A stretch of DNA of 64,000 nt, from the NCBI GenBank assembly GCA_910577325.1, contig CAJTMR010000007.1, forward strand, positions 62,001-126,000, read 5' to 3'. The stretch's first letter is position 1, and the number at the start of each line of letters is the position of its first letter. The stretch is from an uncultured Parabacteroides sp. GTDB taxonomy: Bacteria; Bacteroidota; Bacteroidia; Bacteroidales; Tannerellaceae. Under the pieces are notes generated by a model. The model was not told the origin of the DNA, made no database searches, and worked only from the letters and a program-made list of their open reading frames with translations. Made by a program: the position numbers and the translations under genes. Shown here piece after piece: positions 7,766-15,343 of this stretch.

Positions 7766-8536
7766 ATGCTAAGTAAGGGAAAAATCAAATACATCCATTC
7801 GTTGGAAATGAAGAAATACCGGAACGAACTGAATGCGTTCGTTGCCGAAGGGAACAAACTGGTTGCCGACATGATGTTTGCCTTTGACTGTGAACTGATT
7901 GTCGCCAAACCATCCTGGATGGCGATGCAAGGAAACATTCCGGCGAAAGAATTGTTGGAAGCGGAAGACGAAGACATCCGTAAAGCCAGTTTCCTGAAAA
8001 ATCCACAGGATGTACTGGCCGTATTCAAACGTCCGGACTGGTCGCTCAAGGAAGCAGATCCTTCTTCCTCGCTCGTCTTAGCTTTGGACGGGATACAAGA
8101 CCCCGGAAACCTCGGAACCATCATACGGCTTGCCGACTGGTTCGGTATCGAACATATTGTTTGCAGCCCAGACACTGCGGATGTCTTCAGCCCGAAGACC
8201 GTACAGGCCACCATGGGCGCACTGGCACACGTAAAAGTCCATTATACGGAACTGGAAAACTACCTGAAAGCCCAGGTGGCAAAGCAAGTCCCGTTGTTCG
8301 GCACATTCCTCGACGGAGAAAACATGTACACCAAGGAATTGTCGGCAAACGGAATCATCGTGATGGGAAACGAAGGAAACGGGATACGACCGGAAATAGA
8401 AAAATTAATCGACCGGAAACTCTACATCCCGAGCTTTCCTCCCGAAAGAGAGACTTCAGAGTCTTTGAACGTAGCCATTGCCACGGCTGTCATCTGCGCC
8501 GAATTTCGCCGTCGCCAAGGGAATGCCGCCCAATAA
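7766..8536 (+). CDS. SpoU/TrmH-family RNA 2'-O-ribose methyltransferase
   Basis: A 256-residue SPOUT methyltransferase that uses S-adenosylmethionine to methylate a ribose 2'-OH in rRNA or tRNA. All three family motifs are present in the C-terminal domain: DGIQDPGNLGTIIRLADWFG (motif 1), GIIVMGNEGNGIRPE (motif 2) and SLNVAIATAVICAE (motif 3, knot). The N-terminal 90 residues form the smaller substrate-binding domain. The exact target is not readable; a 23S rRNA role similar to RlmB or TrmH-type paralogues is likely. Its last 81 bases overlap the convergent gene at 8456-8839. Confidence 0.92.
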   Translation: MLSKGKIKYIHSLEMKKYRNELNAFVAEGNKLVADMMFAFDCELIVAKPSWMAMQGNIPAKELLEAEDEDIRKASFLKNPQDVLAVFKRPDWSLKEADPSSSLVLALDGIQDPGNLGTIIRLADWFGIEHIVCSPDTADVFSPKTVQATMGALAHVKVHYTELENYLKAQVAKQVPLFGTFLDGENMYTKELSANGIIVMGNEGNGIRPEIEKLIDRKLYIPSFPPERETSESLNVAIATAVICAEFRRRQGNAAQ

Positions 8537-8839
8537 AAGCAAACAAGCCGATTCGCCTATCACGGCCGCAGGCGGGAATCCCAACTCCCGACAGGCATCG
8601 AATCCGAGTTCCATCGGCATGAAATTTTTGTTCCATCGGCATGGAACTTTTGTTTCATCGGCATGAAACTCTTCCCCGGCATCCACAACAGGGAAAAGGA
8701 CGCCGTCATAAAACTCGGTCCCTGCAATCTCGCCTTCCAGCGGATAGACACCGGCCAAACATCCCTCATCGTCCAACTCGACGTAGTGCATCCGGAACAG
8801 TCCGTTCCAATAAACGTAATGGGAAGCGACTCTGCGCAT
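8456..8839 (-). CDS. conserved small protein of the lspA operon, with internal repeat
   Basis: 127 residues, no known domain that I recognise. The first 50 residues (start MRRVASHYVYWNG, then EIAGTEFYDGVLFPV) look like a conserved Bacteroidales protein encoded next to lspA. The start is 6 bp after the DUF4296 stop, so it is the last gene of the dksA-like/lspA/DUF4296/8839 run. The C-terminal half is odd: it is translated from three 22-bp direct repeats (8609-8674) in shifting frame and then runs into the 3' end of the opposite-strand spoU gene. The C-terminal part is therefore likely a recent, poorly constrained extension. Function unknown. Confidence 0.65.
   Translation of the reverse strand: MRRVASHYVYWNGLFRMHYVELDDEGCLAGVYPLEGEIAGTEFYDGVLFPVVDAGEEFHADETKVPCRWNKNFMPMELGFDACRELGFPPAAVIGESACLLLLGGIPLATAKFGADDSRGNGYVQRL
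8609..8674. repeat. 22-bp tandem repeat, three units
   Basis: Three adjacent 22-bp units of the form TTCCATCGGCATGAAATTTT plus TG, with 3-6 differences between units (8609-8630, 8631-8652, 8653-8674). The centre CATCGGCATG is nearly self-complementary. The array lies inside the coding frame of the - strand gene at 8456-8839. Confidence 0.85.
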
Positions 8840-8845
8840 ATTGCT

Positions 8846-9649
8846 TTATTTCACCTCCCGTTTTTGCACGGCAGAAGAGTCTTTCGCCATATCGGTCAGT
8901 CGGCCGTAATTATATTTCATGAGGTTCAAGCCATCCAGATAAACCTTATAATAAGCGGAGTCGGCATTGTTCATAAAGATATACCCGTACACACGTCTGA
9001 CCTGCTTGGTCGGAACCGTCTTCAAAACGGTTTCATGATAACCATCGCAAAGAACCTTGTCATTGACCGTCACGATCGTATCGCCCTGGTCGGCACTTAT
9101 GCGTATTTCCGGCCTATAAGCCATGCCTTTACCAATGCCCCAGACATTCATGCCTAACACAAACGAACTTCCTGACGAATAGTTCGTTTCCGGCTTGACA
9201 TCGAACGTCACACCGTTAAACAAAGCACAAGGCTCCAGTCTCAAAAAAGTGCGACGAGGCCAAATATCCACCGAATCCTGTTTGGAGACAGGTGCTGCCG
9301 ACGCCTGCACGTCACCTAACGCTTTCTGCCGTTTATTCAAATCGGCCAGCACACGGTCATACACCTTCATATAAATATCCAGATGCCGTCCATACCAAAC
9401 GAGCGAACTATCATATTCGGCTTGCGTGATATCGTATTTGCGGAAGATAGACCGATATAAGGCCTCCTTATGGGCATTATCGGGAAACTCTTTGCTGTTT
9501 AGGCTGATCATGGCTTCCGCCAATTGCATATCCACTTGTACAGCTTGCATCTTCTTTTCCGAAAGAATGCCATCCGGTACTTTGCTACAGGAAACCAACA
9601 AAGTTCCCAACAGCAAAACGACACTATATCTATGCAGTCTGTTCCGCAT
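8846..9649 (-). CDS. DUF4296 lipoprotein
   Basis: A 267-residue lipoprotein (LLVSC, Cys21). The N-terminal third (about 27-110, including LSEKKMQAVQVDMQLAEAM and ITQAEYDSSLVWYGRH) has the mostly helical DUF4296 pattern known from Bacteroidota. The rest is predicted beta-rich and has no clear family. It begins 7 bp after lspA ends and is followed 6 bp later by the small conserved gene, so the three are cotranscribed. Since the neighbour LspA processes lipoproteins, the location may be functional, but the role is unknown. Confidence 0.8.
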   Translation of the reverse strand: MRNRLHRYSVVLLLGTLLVSCSKVPDGILSEKKMQAVQVDMQLAEAMISLNSKEFPDNAHKEALYRSIFRKYDITQAEYDSSLVWYGRHLDIYMKVYDRVLADLNKRQKALGDVQASAAPVSKQDSVDIWPRRTFLRLEPCALFNGVTFDVKPETNYSSGSSFVLGMNVWGIGKGMAYRPEIRISADQGDTIVTVNDKVLCDGYHETVLKTVPTKQVRRVYGYIFMNNADSAYYKVYLDGLNLMKYNYGRLTDMAKDSSAVQKREVK

Positions 9650-9656
9650 TTATTTT

Positions 9657-10271
9657 TTAATTTTCTTTTGAAAGACTTGTCGACAATGTATTACGGTAGA
9701 ACAGCAACAACAAAAAGACACCTACACAGATCGCCGAATCGGCCAAATTAAAGATCGGACGGAAAAAGATAAACTCTTGTCCTCCCCATACCGGGACCCA
9801 ATCAGGCAGCACAGTCTGTATCAATGGGAAATAGAACATGTCAACTACTTTCCCATGCAACCAACTGGCATAACCTCCCCCTTCAGGCATGAACGTGGCA
9901 ACCTGTCCGAAACTATGATCGAACACTACCCCATAAAATATGGAGTCGATGATATTCCCGATAGCCCCCGCAAAGATCAATGAAATACAGGCAATAAAGC
10001 CAAAGGCGTAATTTTGTTTCACCAGTTTATACAAGAAATATCCGATAAAACCGACAGCGACAATACGGAATACCGACAAAAACAACTTACCGATTACTTC
10101 TATCCCGAAAGCCATTCCCGGATTCTCGGTGAAGTACAGATAAAACCACGAAGTGATTTCAATGCTCTCATGCAACTGCATGTGAGTCTTAATCCATATT
10201 TTAAGAGCTTGGTCAAGAATAAGGAGCAGCATCACAATCAATGCTGCTCCCCAACCTTTGGAATGTCTCAT
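9657..10271 (-). CDS. lspA: lipoprotein signal peptidase (signal peptidase II)
   Basis: A 204-residue inner-membrane aspartic protease that removes the signal peptide from prolipoproteins before the lipid-modified Cys. Four membrane helices are visible. The conserved catalytic Asp residues are in GNIIDSIFYG (Asp109) and FNLADSAICVG (Asp178), and NPGMAFG near residue 50 matches the family's N-terminal box. It is slightly longer than the Proteobacterial enzymes because of an insert near 125-165, normal for Bacteroidota. It starts immediately at the end of the DksA-like gene (10272), a tight operon. Many genes in this window encode its substrates. Confidence 0.96.
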   Translation of the reverse strand: MRHSKGWGAALIVMLLLILDQALKIWIKTHMQLHESIEITSWFYLYFTENPGMAFGIEVIGKLFLSVFRIVAVGFIGYFLYKLVKQNYAFGFIACISLIFAGAIGNIIDSIFYGVVFDHSFGQVATFMPEGGGYASWLHGKVVDMFYFPLIQTVLPDWVPVWGGQEFIFFRPIFNLADSAICVGVFLLLLFYRNTLSTSLSKEN

Positions 10272-10652
10272 TTACTTGGCACCTCCTTGTTTAGCTTCGA
10301 TACTCAACGTTGCGTGAGGCACTGCACGTAATCTTTCCTTCGGAATCAATTTACCGGTCTCGCGGCAAATACCGTATGTTTTATTCTCAATCCGAATCAA
10401 TGCAGCCTGCAAATTTTGGATAAACTTCATCTGGCGCTGTGCCAAACGGCCAGCCTCTTCCTTTGACAAAGTCGCAGCACCTTCTTCCAATACCTTAAAC
10501 GTAGGAGACGTATCAGCGACATCATTACCATCGGAATTCATGACACCGCCTCTCAACAAGTCATAATCCTTTTTTGCTTTCTCCAGTTTTTCCAATATTA
10601 TGGCGCGGAACTCCTCGAGTTCGGCATCCGAATATCTTGTCTTTTCTGCCAT
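10272..10652 (-). CDS. TraR/DksA-family protein without zinc-finger cysteines
   Basis: A 126-residue protein with the DksA layout: an N-terminal coiled-coil hairpin (about 12-85), then a small C-terminal domain with the family line YGICRETGKLIPKERLRAVP. DksA-like proteins bind the RNA polymerase secondary channel and tune initiation with ppGpp. Here only one cysteine of the four-Cys zinc finger remains (GIC); the partners are Glu, Thr, Pro and His, as seen in other zinc-free Bacteroidota members. The coiled-coil tip contains GNDVADTSP with an acidic residue and Asp near the tip, as in DksA. It is first in the lspA operon and has its own promoter region upstream. Confidence 0.88.
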   Translation of the reverse strand: MAEKTRYSDAELEEFRAIILEKLEKAKKDYDLLRGGVMNSDGNDVADTSPTFKVLEEGAATLSKEEAGRLAQRQMKFIQNLQAALIRIENKTYGICRETGKLIPKERLRAVPHATLSIEAKQGGAK

Positions 10653-10706
10653 GGCTCAATTAAATTAATAATTAACAATTATAGAATGAATAATAAATAA
10701 ACAACC

Positions 10707-10744
10707 AAGAGGAAGTTTTTTCCTTCCTCTTGCTCGCAAATATA
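10707..10744 (-). promoter_or_regulatory. -7 box and hairpin between ileS and the dksA-like gene
   Basis: TATATTTG (complement 10737-10744) is a candidate -7 box for the DksA-like gene, without a good -33. Just downstream is a perfect 9-bp hairpin, AAGAGGAAG/CTTCCTCTT (10707-10731), followed by a T-rich tract. It would either end the ileS transcript or form the 5' end of the dksA-like mRNA. Confidence 0.45.
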
Positions 10745-10793
10745 AGCAATTCTTCTATTGCTCACGATTAATTATTCATTATTCATTAAATAT

Positions 10794-13700
10794 TTACGCT
10801 TTTTCAATCCGGATCGAAAGTTTAAAATCTTCAAAATCCAACTCGGTCGCATCGCTGATCACATCCGTAATTTCCATTGATACAGCCAATACCTGGTTTG
10901 CGATATACGAATTGAAGTCCTTGATCGCCTCATCCATCACATCATTCGAAAGGACGGTAACGGATATCTTGTCGGTGATGTCGTAGCCGCTGCTCTTACG
11001 CAGGTTCTGGATACGGTTTACCAACTCACGCGCCAGCCCTTCCTTACGGAGGGCTTCCGTCACGGTGATATCCAAAGCTACAGTCAGGCGTCCTTCGTTC
11101 GCAACCAACCAGCCCGGTATGTCTTCGGAAATGATCTCGACATCCGCACGCTCGATCACCGCTTCTTGTCCTTCGACAGTCAGTGTGAACGTTCCGGCCT
11201 TCTCGAATACATTGATCTCCTCCTGGCTCATCTTCTGGATAGCGGCAGCCAATGCTTTCATGATCTTGCCGTAGCGCGGTCCCAATTTCTTGAAATCCGG
11301 CTTGATCTTCTTCACCAGAATACCGGCAGCGTTATCGACAAACTTCAGTTCCTTAACATTAACCTCATTCAGGATCAGCGTCTTCACAGCTTCGATGCTT
11401 TCCTGCTGATGTGCATCCACTACCGGGACCATGATAGTTTGTAGCGGCTGACGCACCTTGATGTTCACCTTGCGGCGTAAAGCCAGCACCATAGAAGATA
11501 CATCCTGCGCCATCTGCATACGTTCTTCCAGATCCTTGTCGATCAATGCCTCGTTGCAAACCGGGAATTCGGACAGATGAACAGACTCTACCTTTTCACG
11601 TCCGGTAGCGGCGATCAGGTCGCAGAACAACCGGTCTGCATAGAACGGCGCAATCGGAGCCATCAACTTGGCGACCGTTTCCAGACAGGTGTACAAAGTC
11701 TGGTAAGCAGACAACTTATCGGCCGTCATGCCTCCCCCCCAGAAACGGCGACGATTCAAACGCACGTACCAGTTACTCAGATTATCGTTTACGAAATCGG
11801 AGATCGCACGACCGGCACGAGTCGGCTCGTATGTATCCAAGAATCCATCCACATCCTTCACCAGAGAATTCAGCAGTGACAGAATCCAACGATCGATTTC
11901 GGGACGTTCTTTCCAGTCCACATCCGGTTCGGAATAATCGAAACCGTCCACATTCGCATACAAGGCGAAGAACGAATATGTATTATATAATGTACCGAAG
12001 AACTTGCGGCGGACTTCTTCGATACCGTCGATATCAAACTTGATGTTATCCCACGGAGAGGCATTCGTAATCATGTACCAACGCAAGGGATCGGAACCAT
12101 ACTGCTCGATCGTGGCGAACGGATCAACGGCATTGCCCAAACGCTTGGACATCTTATTGCCATTCTTATCCAACACCAGGCCGTTAGAAACGACAGCTTT
12201 ATACGACACACTGTCAAAGACCATCGTAGCGAGCGCATGCAAGGTGAAGAACCATCCACGTGTCTGGTCGACGCCTTCGGCGATGAAATCGGCCGGATAA
12301 ACCTTACGGTCGTCGAAGATCTCCTTGTTCTCGAACGGATAATGAATCTGTGCGTATGGCATCGCGCCGGAATCAAACCACACGTCGATCAGGTCAGTCT
12401 CACGCTTCATCGGCTTACCGCTTTCGGAAACCAGGATCACATCATCCACATACGGACGGTGCAGGTCAATCTTTTCGTAGTTTTCCTTCGTATATTCGCC
12501 CGGCTGGAATTTCAGTTCTTTGTACGGATTGGACTCCATCAGCCCGACTTTTACGGATTTCTCGATTTCATTGTACAGTTCTTCAACCGAACCGATACAG
12601 ATCTCTTCCGCCCCGTCTTCGGTACGCCAAATAGGCAACGGCGTCCCCCAATAGCGGCTACGGCTCAGGTTCCAGTCCTGTAGGTTTTCCAACCATTTGC
12701 CGAAACGTCCCGTACCGGTGCTCTGCGGTTTCCAGTTGATCGTATTGTTCAGCTCAATCATCCGTTCGCGGCAAGCGGTCGTGCGGATAAACCAGCTATC
12801 CAGCGGATAATACAACACAGGCTTGTCCGTACGCCAACAGTGCGGATAATTGTGCACATGCTTTTCGATACGGAACACACGGTTCTGCGCTTTCAGCATC
12901 ATGCAGATTTCTATATCCAACGTTTCGTCTTTTTCACCTTTGGTCGCATCGTAGGCGTTCTTCACGAACTTGCCCTGCCACGGATCGTAATCGGCAGCAT
13001 TCATATTTGCCTGTACATATTCCGGATCGAGGTCTTCCAGCAGGTAATATTTGCCGGTCATATCGACCATCGGACGCTTGTTGCCATCCTTGTCGGTCAA
13101 CATCAACGGAGGCACGCCATTTGCTTTTGCCACCCTGTCATCATCCGCACCGAAAGTCGGAGCGATATGCACGATACCCGTACCATCTTCCGTCGTTACG
13201 AACTCACCGGTAATCACGCGAAAAGCCCCTTCTCCGGGATTCACCCACGGCGTCAGTTGTTCGTATCTCATGCCGTTCAATTCCGTACCTTTCCATTCAG
13301 CAACGACTTTAAACGGAACCAGTTTGTCTCCTGCCTTGTAATCATCCAGCTCCAGATCGGCAGCCTTCGGATTAAAATACGCATCCAAACGGTCCTTGCC
13401 AACCACCGCTGTCATCGGCATACCCGTGTACGGATTGTAAGTCCGGACAGCTACATACGTAATATTCGGACCCACACAAAGAGCCGTGTTGGATGGCAAA
13501 GTCCACGGAGTAGTAGTCCAAGCCAAGAAGAAAGGTTCTCCGAACTCGGTCATTTCCGGTTTCGGATCGAGAATGCGGAACTGAGCCGTACAAGTCGTAT
13601 CCTTCACGTCGCGGTAGCAACCCGGCTGGTTCAACTCGTGCGAGCTAAGGCCTGTTCCGGCAGCCGGCGAATAGGGTTGGATCGTGTACCCTTTATAAAG

Positions 13701-14219
13701 CAATTTTTTATTATAAAGTTCCTTCAGCAGATACCACAATGTTTCGATATAACGGTTGTCGTACGTGATATACGGGTTTTCAAGGTCTACCCAATATCCC
13801 ATCTTCTGTGTCAGGTCCGTCCATTCCTTCGTGAACTTCATCACGTCGCGGCGGCAGGCGGCATTATATTCGGCCACAGAGATCTTATTGCCGATATCCT
13901 CTTTGGTTATGCCCAATGATTTCTCGACACCCAACTCCACCGGCAGGCCATGCGTATCCCATCCCGCCTTGCGGTTAACGAGATATCCTTTCATGGTCTT
14001 ATAACGGCAGAAAATATCCTTAATCGAACGGGCAATCACATGGTGAATACCGGGCATACCGTTTGCAGAAGGAGGACCTTCATAAAATACAAACGAGGGA
14101 TGTCCTTCGCGGATTTCAAGACTCTTATGGAAGATGTCGCCATCCTGCCATTTCTTCAGCACCTCTTTATTGACGTTCGACAAGTCAAATTTCGAGTATT
14201 CGGCAAATTTCTTACTCAT
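10794..14219 (-). CDS. ileS: isoleucyl-tRNA synthetase
   Basis: A 1141-residue class I aminoacyl-tRNA synthetase that charges tRNA-Ile. The HIGH-type motif is GIHH (57-60) in the context PSANGMPGIHH, and the KMSKS-type loop is KMSKR (around 690). The editing (CP1) insertion lies between, including the conserved WTTTPWTLPSN stretch that hydrolyses mis-charged valine. The C-terminal anticodon-binding region is complete. Length and layout match the long eukaryote-like IleS found in Bacteroidota. It has a promoter of its own at 14257-14288 and is followed by the dksA-like/lspA run. Confidence 0.98.
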   Translation of the reverse strand: MSKKFAEYSKFDLSNVNKEVLKKWQDGDIFHKSLEIREGHPSFVFYEGPPSANGMPGIHHVIARSIKDIFCRYKTMKGYLVNRKAGWDTHGLPVELGVEKSLGITKEDIGNKISVAEYNAACRRDVMKFTKEWTDLTQKMGYWVDLENPYITYDNRYIETLWYLLKELYNKKLLYKGYTIQPYSPAAGTGLSSHELNQPGCYRDVKDTTCTAQFRILDPKPEMTEFGEPFFLAWTTTPWTLPSNTALCVGPNITYVAVRTYNPYTGMPMTAVVGKDRLDAYFNPKAADLELDDYKAGDKLVPFKVVAEWKGTELNGMRYEQLTPWVNPGEGAFRVITGEFVTTEDGTGIVHIAPTFGADDDRVAKANGVPPLMLTDKDGNKRPMVDMTGKYYLLEDLDPEYVQANMNAADYDPWQGKFVKNAYDATKGEKDETLDIEICMMLKAQNRVFRIEKHVHNYPHCWRTDKPVLYYPLDSWFIRTTACRERMIELNNTINWKPQSTGTGRFGKWLENLQDWNLSRSRYWGTPLPIWRTEDGAEEICIGSVEELYNEIEKSVKVGLMESNPYKELKFQPGEYTKENYEKIDLHRPYVDDVILVSESGKPMKRETDLIDVWFDSGAMPYAQIHYPFENKEIFDDRKVYPADFIAEGVDQTRGWFFTLHALATMVFDSVSYKAVVSNGLVLDKNGNKMSKRLGNAVDPFATIEQYGSDPLRWYMITNASPWDNIKFDIDGIEEVRRKFFGTLYNTYSFFALYANVDGFDYSEPDVDWKERPEIDRWILSLLNSLVKDVDGFLDTYEPTRAGRAISDFVNDNLSNWYVRLNRRRFWGGGMTADKLSAYQTLYTCLETVAKLMAPIAPFYADRLFCDLIAATGREKVESVHLSEFPVCNEALIDKDLEERMQMAQDVSSMVLALRRKVNIKVRQPLQTIMVPVVDAHQQESIEAVKTLILNEVNVKELKFVDNAAGILVKKIKPDFKKLGPRYGKIMKALAAAIQKMSQEEINVFEKAGTFTLTVEGQEAVIERADVEIISEDIPGWLVANEGRLTVALDITVTEALRKEGLARELVNRIQNLRKSSGYDITDKISVTVLSNDVMDEAIKDFNSYIANQVLAVSMEITDVISDATELDFEDFKLSIRIEKA

Positions 14220-14256
14220 ATCGCGTTATATTTATCAGTCTTCTCAAAAATTGCCG

Positions 14257-14288
14257 CAAAGGTAGTGATTTAATTCGAATTAGGCAAT
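14257..14288 (-). promoter_or_regulatory. ileS promoter
   Basis: On the - strand, TACCTTTG (complement 14257-14264) is preceded by ATTG (complement 14285-14288) at 20 bp. The predicted start lies about 30 nt upstream of the ileS ATG. Confidence 0.65.
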
Positions 14289-14305
14289 ACGGGAACAGCA
14301 AGGTC

Positions 14306-15343
14306 TCAAATCTCTCCGGACGTCTTTTCCAAAGCCATCAACAACGCCACCACTTCCGAATAATTCCTCCGCCCGGAGGGGATGTTATTCCCTTTCAGGA
14401 ACCAGTTGTAAACGGTTTTCTGGATTTCTCCAATGACCGGACTGTACAAATCCTCCCAGTAAGCGACTTTGCGGTTGTAAATATCTTTTACTTCGGGAGA
14501 AATCGTTTCTTTCCATCGGTCAAATTCTTCTTCCGGCAGGAGTTGATATGCGTTGCCCAGCACGTACGGCAACAAAGCGAAATAAGCTGAAAAACGGATT
14601 TCCGGCACTTCCGAACGGGAACAAACCAGAAAACCGTACAGATTCGCTTCCGCCTCGCCGGATATCCCCAGCACATGCGCCATTTCATGTGCATAAGTAA
14701 ACGGATACTGGACAGGCAGCAATCCGGGATTCAGATTATATTCGGTAAAAAACGGCCCCATATACCCCAAAACACCCACACTGCTCATCAACGAAGGGAA
14801 CAGCATCGGCTTCGGATGCAAGTATCCGGCAGGAGCAACCAACCCGAATCTTCCGGCTATTTCCCGATATCCTTTTTTAGATTCCTCCGCGACAACCACC
14901 TTGTCTACCTCCTCCACAGGGACAAAAGAAGCATTCAAGGCATCCGTGTAAGCGGACAGGAAAGAACGGAACGCATCGGCCGAATAAGTCGCATACGGGA
15001 GCTGTGTCCGGGTAAAAAAATCCTGTCGGAAATAATTCAACCCCCACGCCATATAAAACCAAGCATACACCCACAACAGATATTCGACTGTCCGCCCCGC
15101 CAGCTTCTTCCACGGACATTTGCCGGCAACGGCACGGACCACATAAAAAAGCAATCCGGCAATACTGCCATATATCAGGCAATCACTCACCGAAAAAGGG
15201 AAAAAAGATGAGAAACGGGACAGGACGGCCGACACATACGGATAGACATTCCGGGCATACGCCTCGCCCGCTTCCGGCAAACACATAGTGAACCAGATAG
15301 CAACTAAAAGGAGAGGCAAAACTGTCCGGCGTATATATTTCAA
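14306..15343 (-). CDS. DUF3810-family membrane protein with HExxH motif
   Basis: A 345-residue protein with three N-terminal hydrophobic helices (about 7-25, 50-68 and 90-105) and a large C-terminal domain. The sequence YAHEMAHVLGISGEAEANLYG near residue 215 has HEMAH plus a downstream glutamate in GEAEAN, the zinc-ligand pattern of gluzincin-like metalloproteases. The domain is known in databases as DUF3810, and peptidase activity is an inference. Its start overlaps the metH stop by four bases, so it is translated from the metH message. No link to methionine metabolism is evident; shared transcription may simply reflect gene packing. Confidence 0.8.
   Translation of the reverse strand: MKYIRRTVLPLLLVAIWFTMCLPEAGEAYARNVYPYVSAVLSRFSSFFPFSVSDCLIYGSIAGLLFYVVRAVAGKCPWKKLAGRTVEYLLWVYAWFYMAWGLNYFRQDFFTRTQLPYATYSADAFRSFLSAYTDALNASFVPVEEVDKVVVAEESKKGYREIAGRFGLVAPAGYLHPKPMLFPSLMSSVGVLGYMGPFFTEYNLNPGLLPVQYPFTYAHEMAHVLGISGEAEANLYGFLVCSRSEVPEIRFSAYFALLPYVLGNAYQLLPEEEFDRWKETISPEVKDIYNRKVAYWEDLYSPVIGEIQKTVYNWFLKGNNIPSGRRNYSEVVALLMALEKTSGEI

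Noticed and set aside
12840..13919. 359-codon ORF (+) antisense to ileS
   Set aside because: Long antisense frame produced by ileS codon bias; no start signals and composition unlike a protein.
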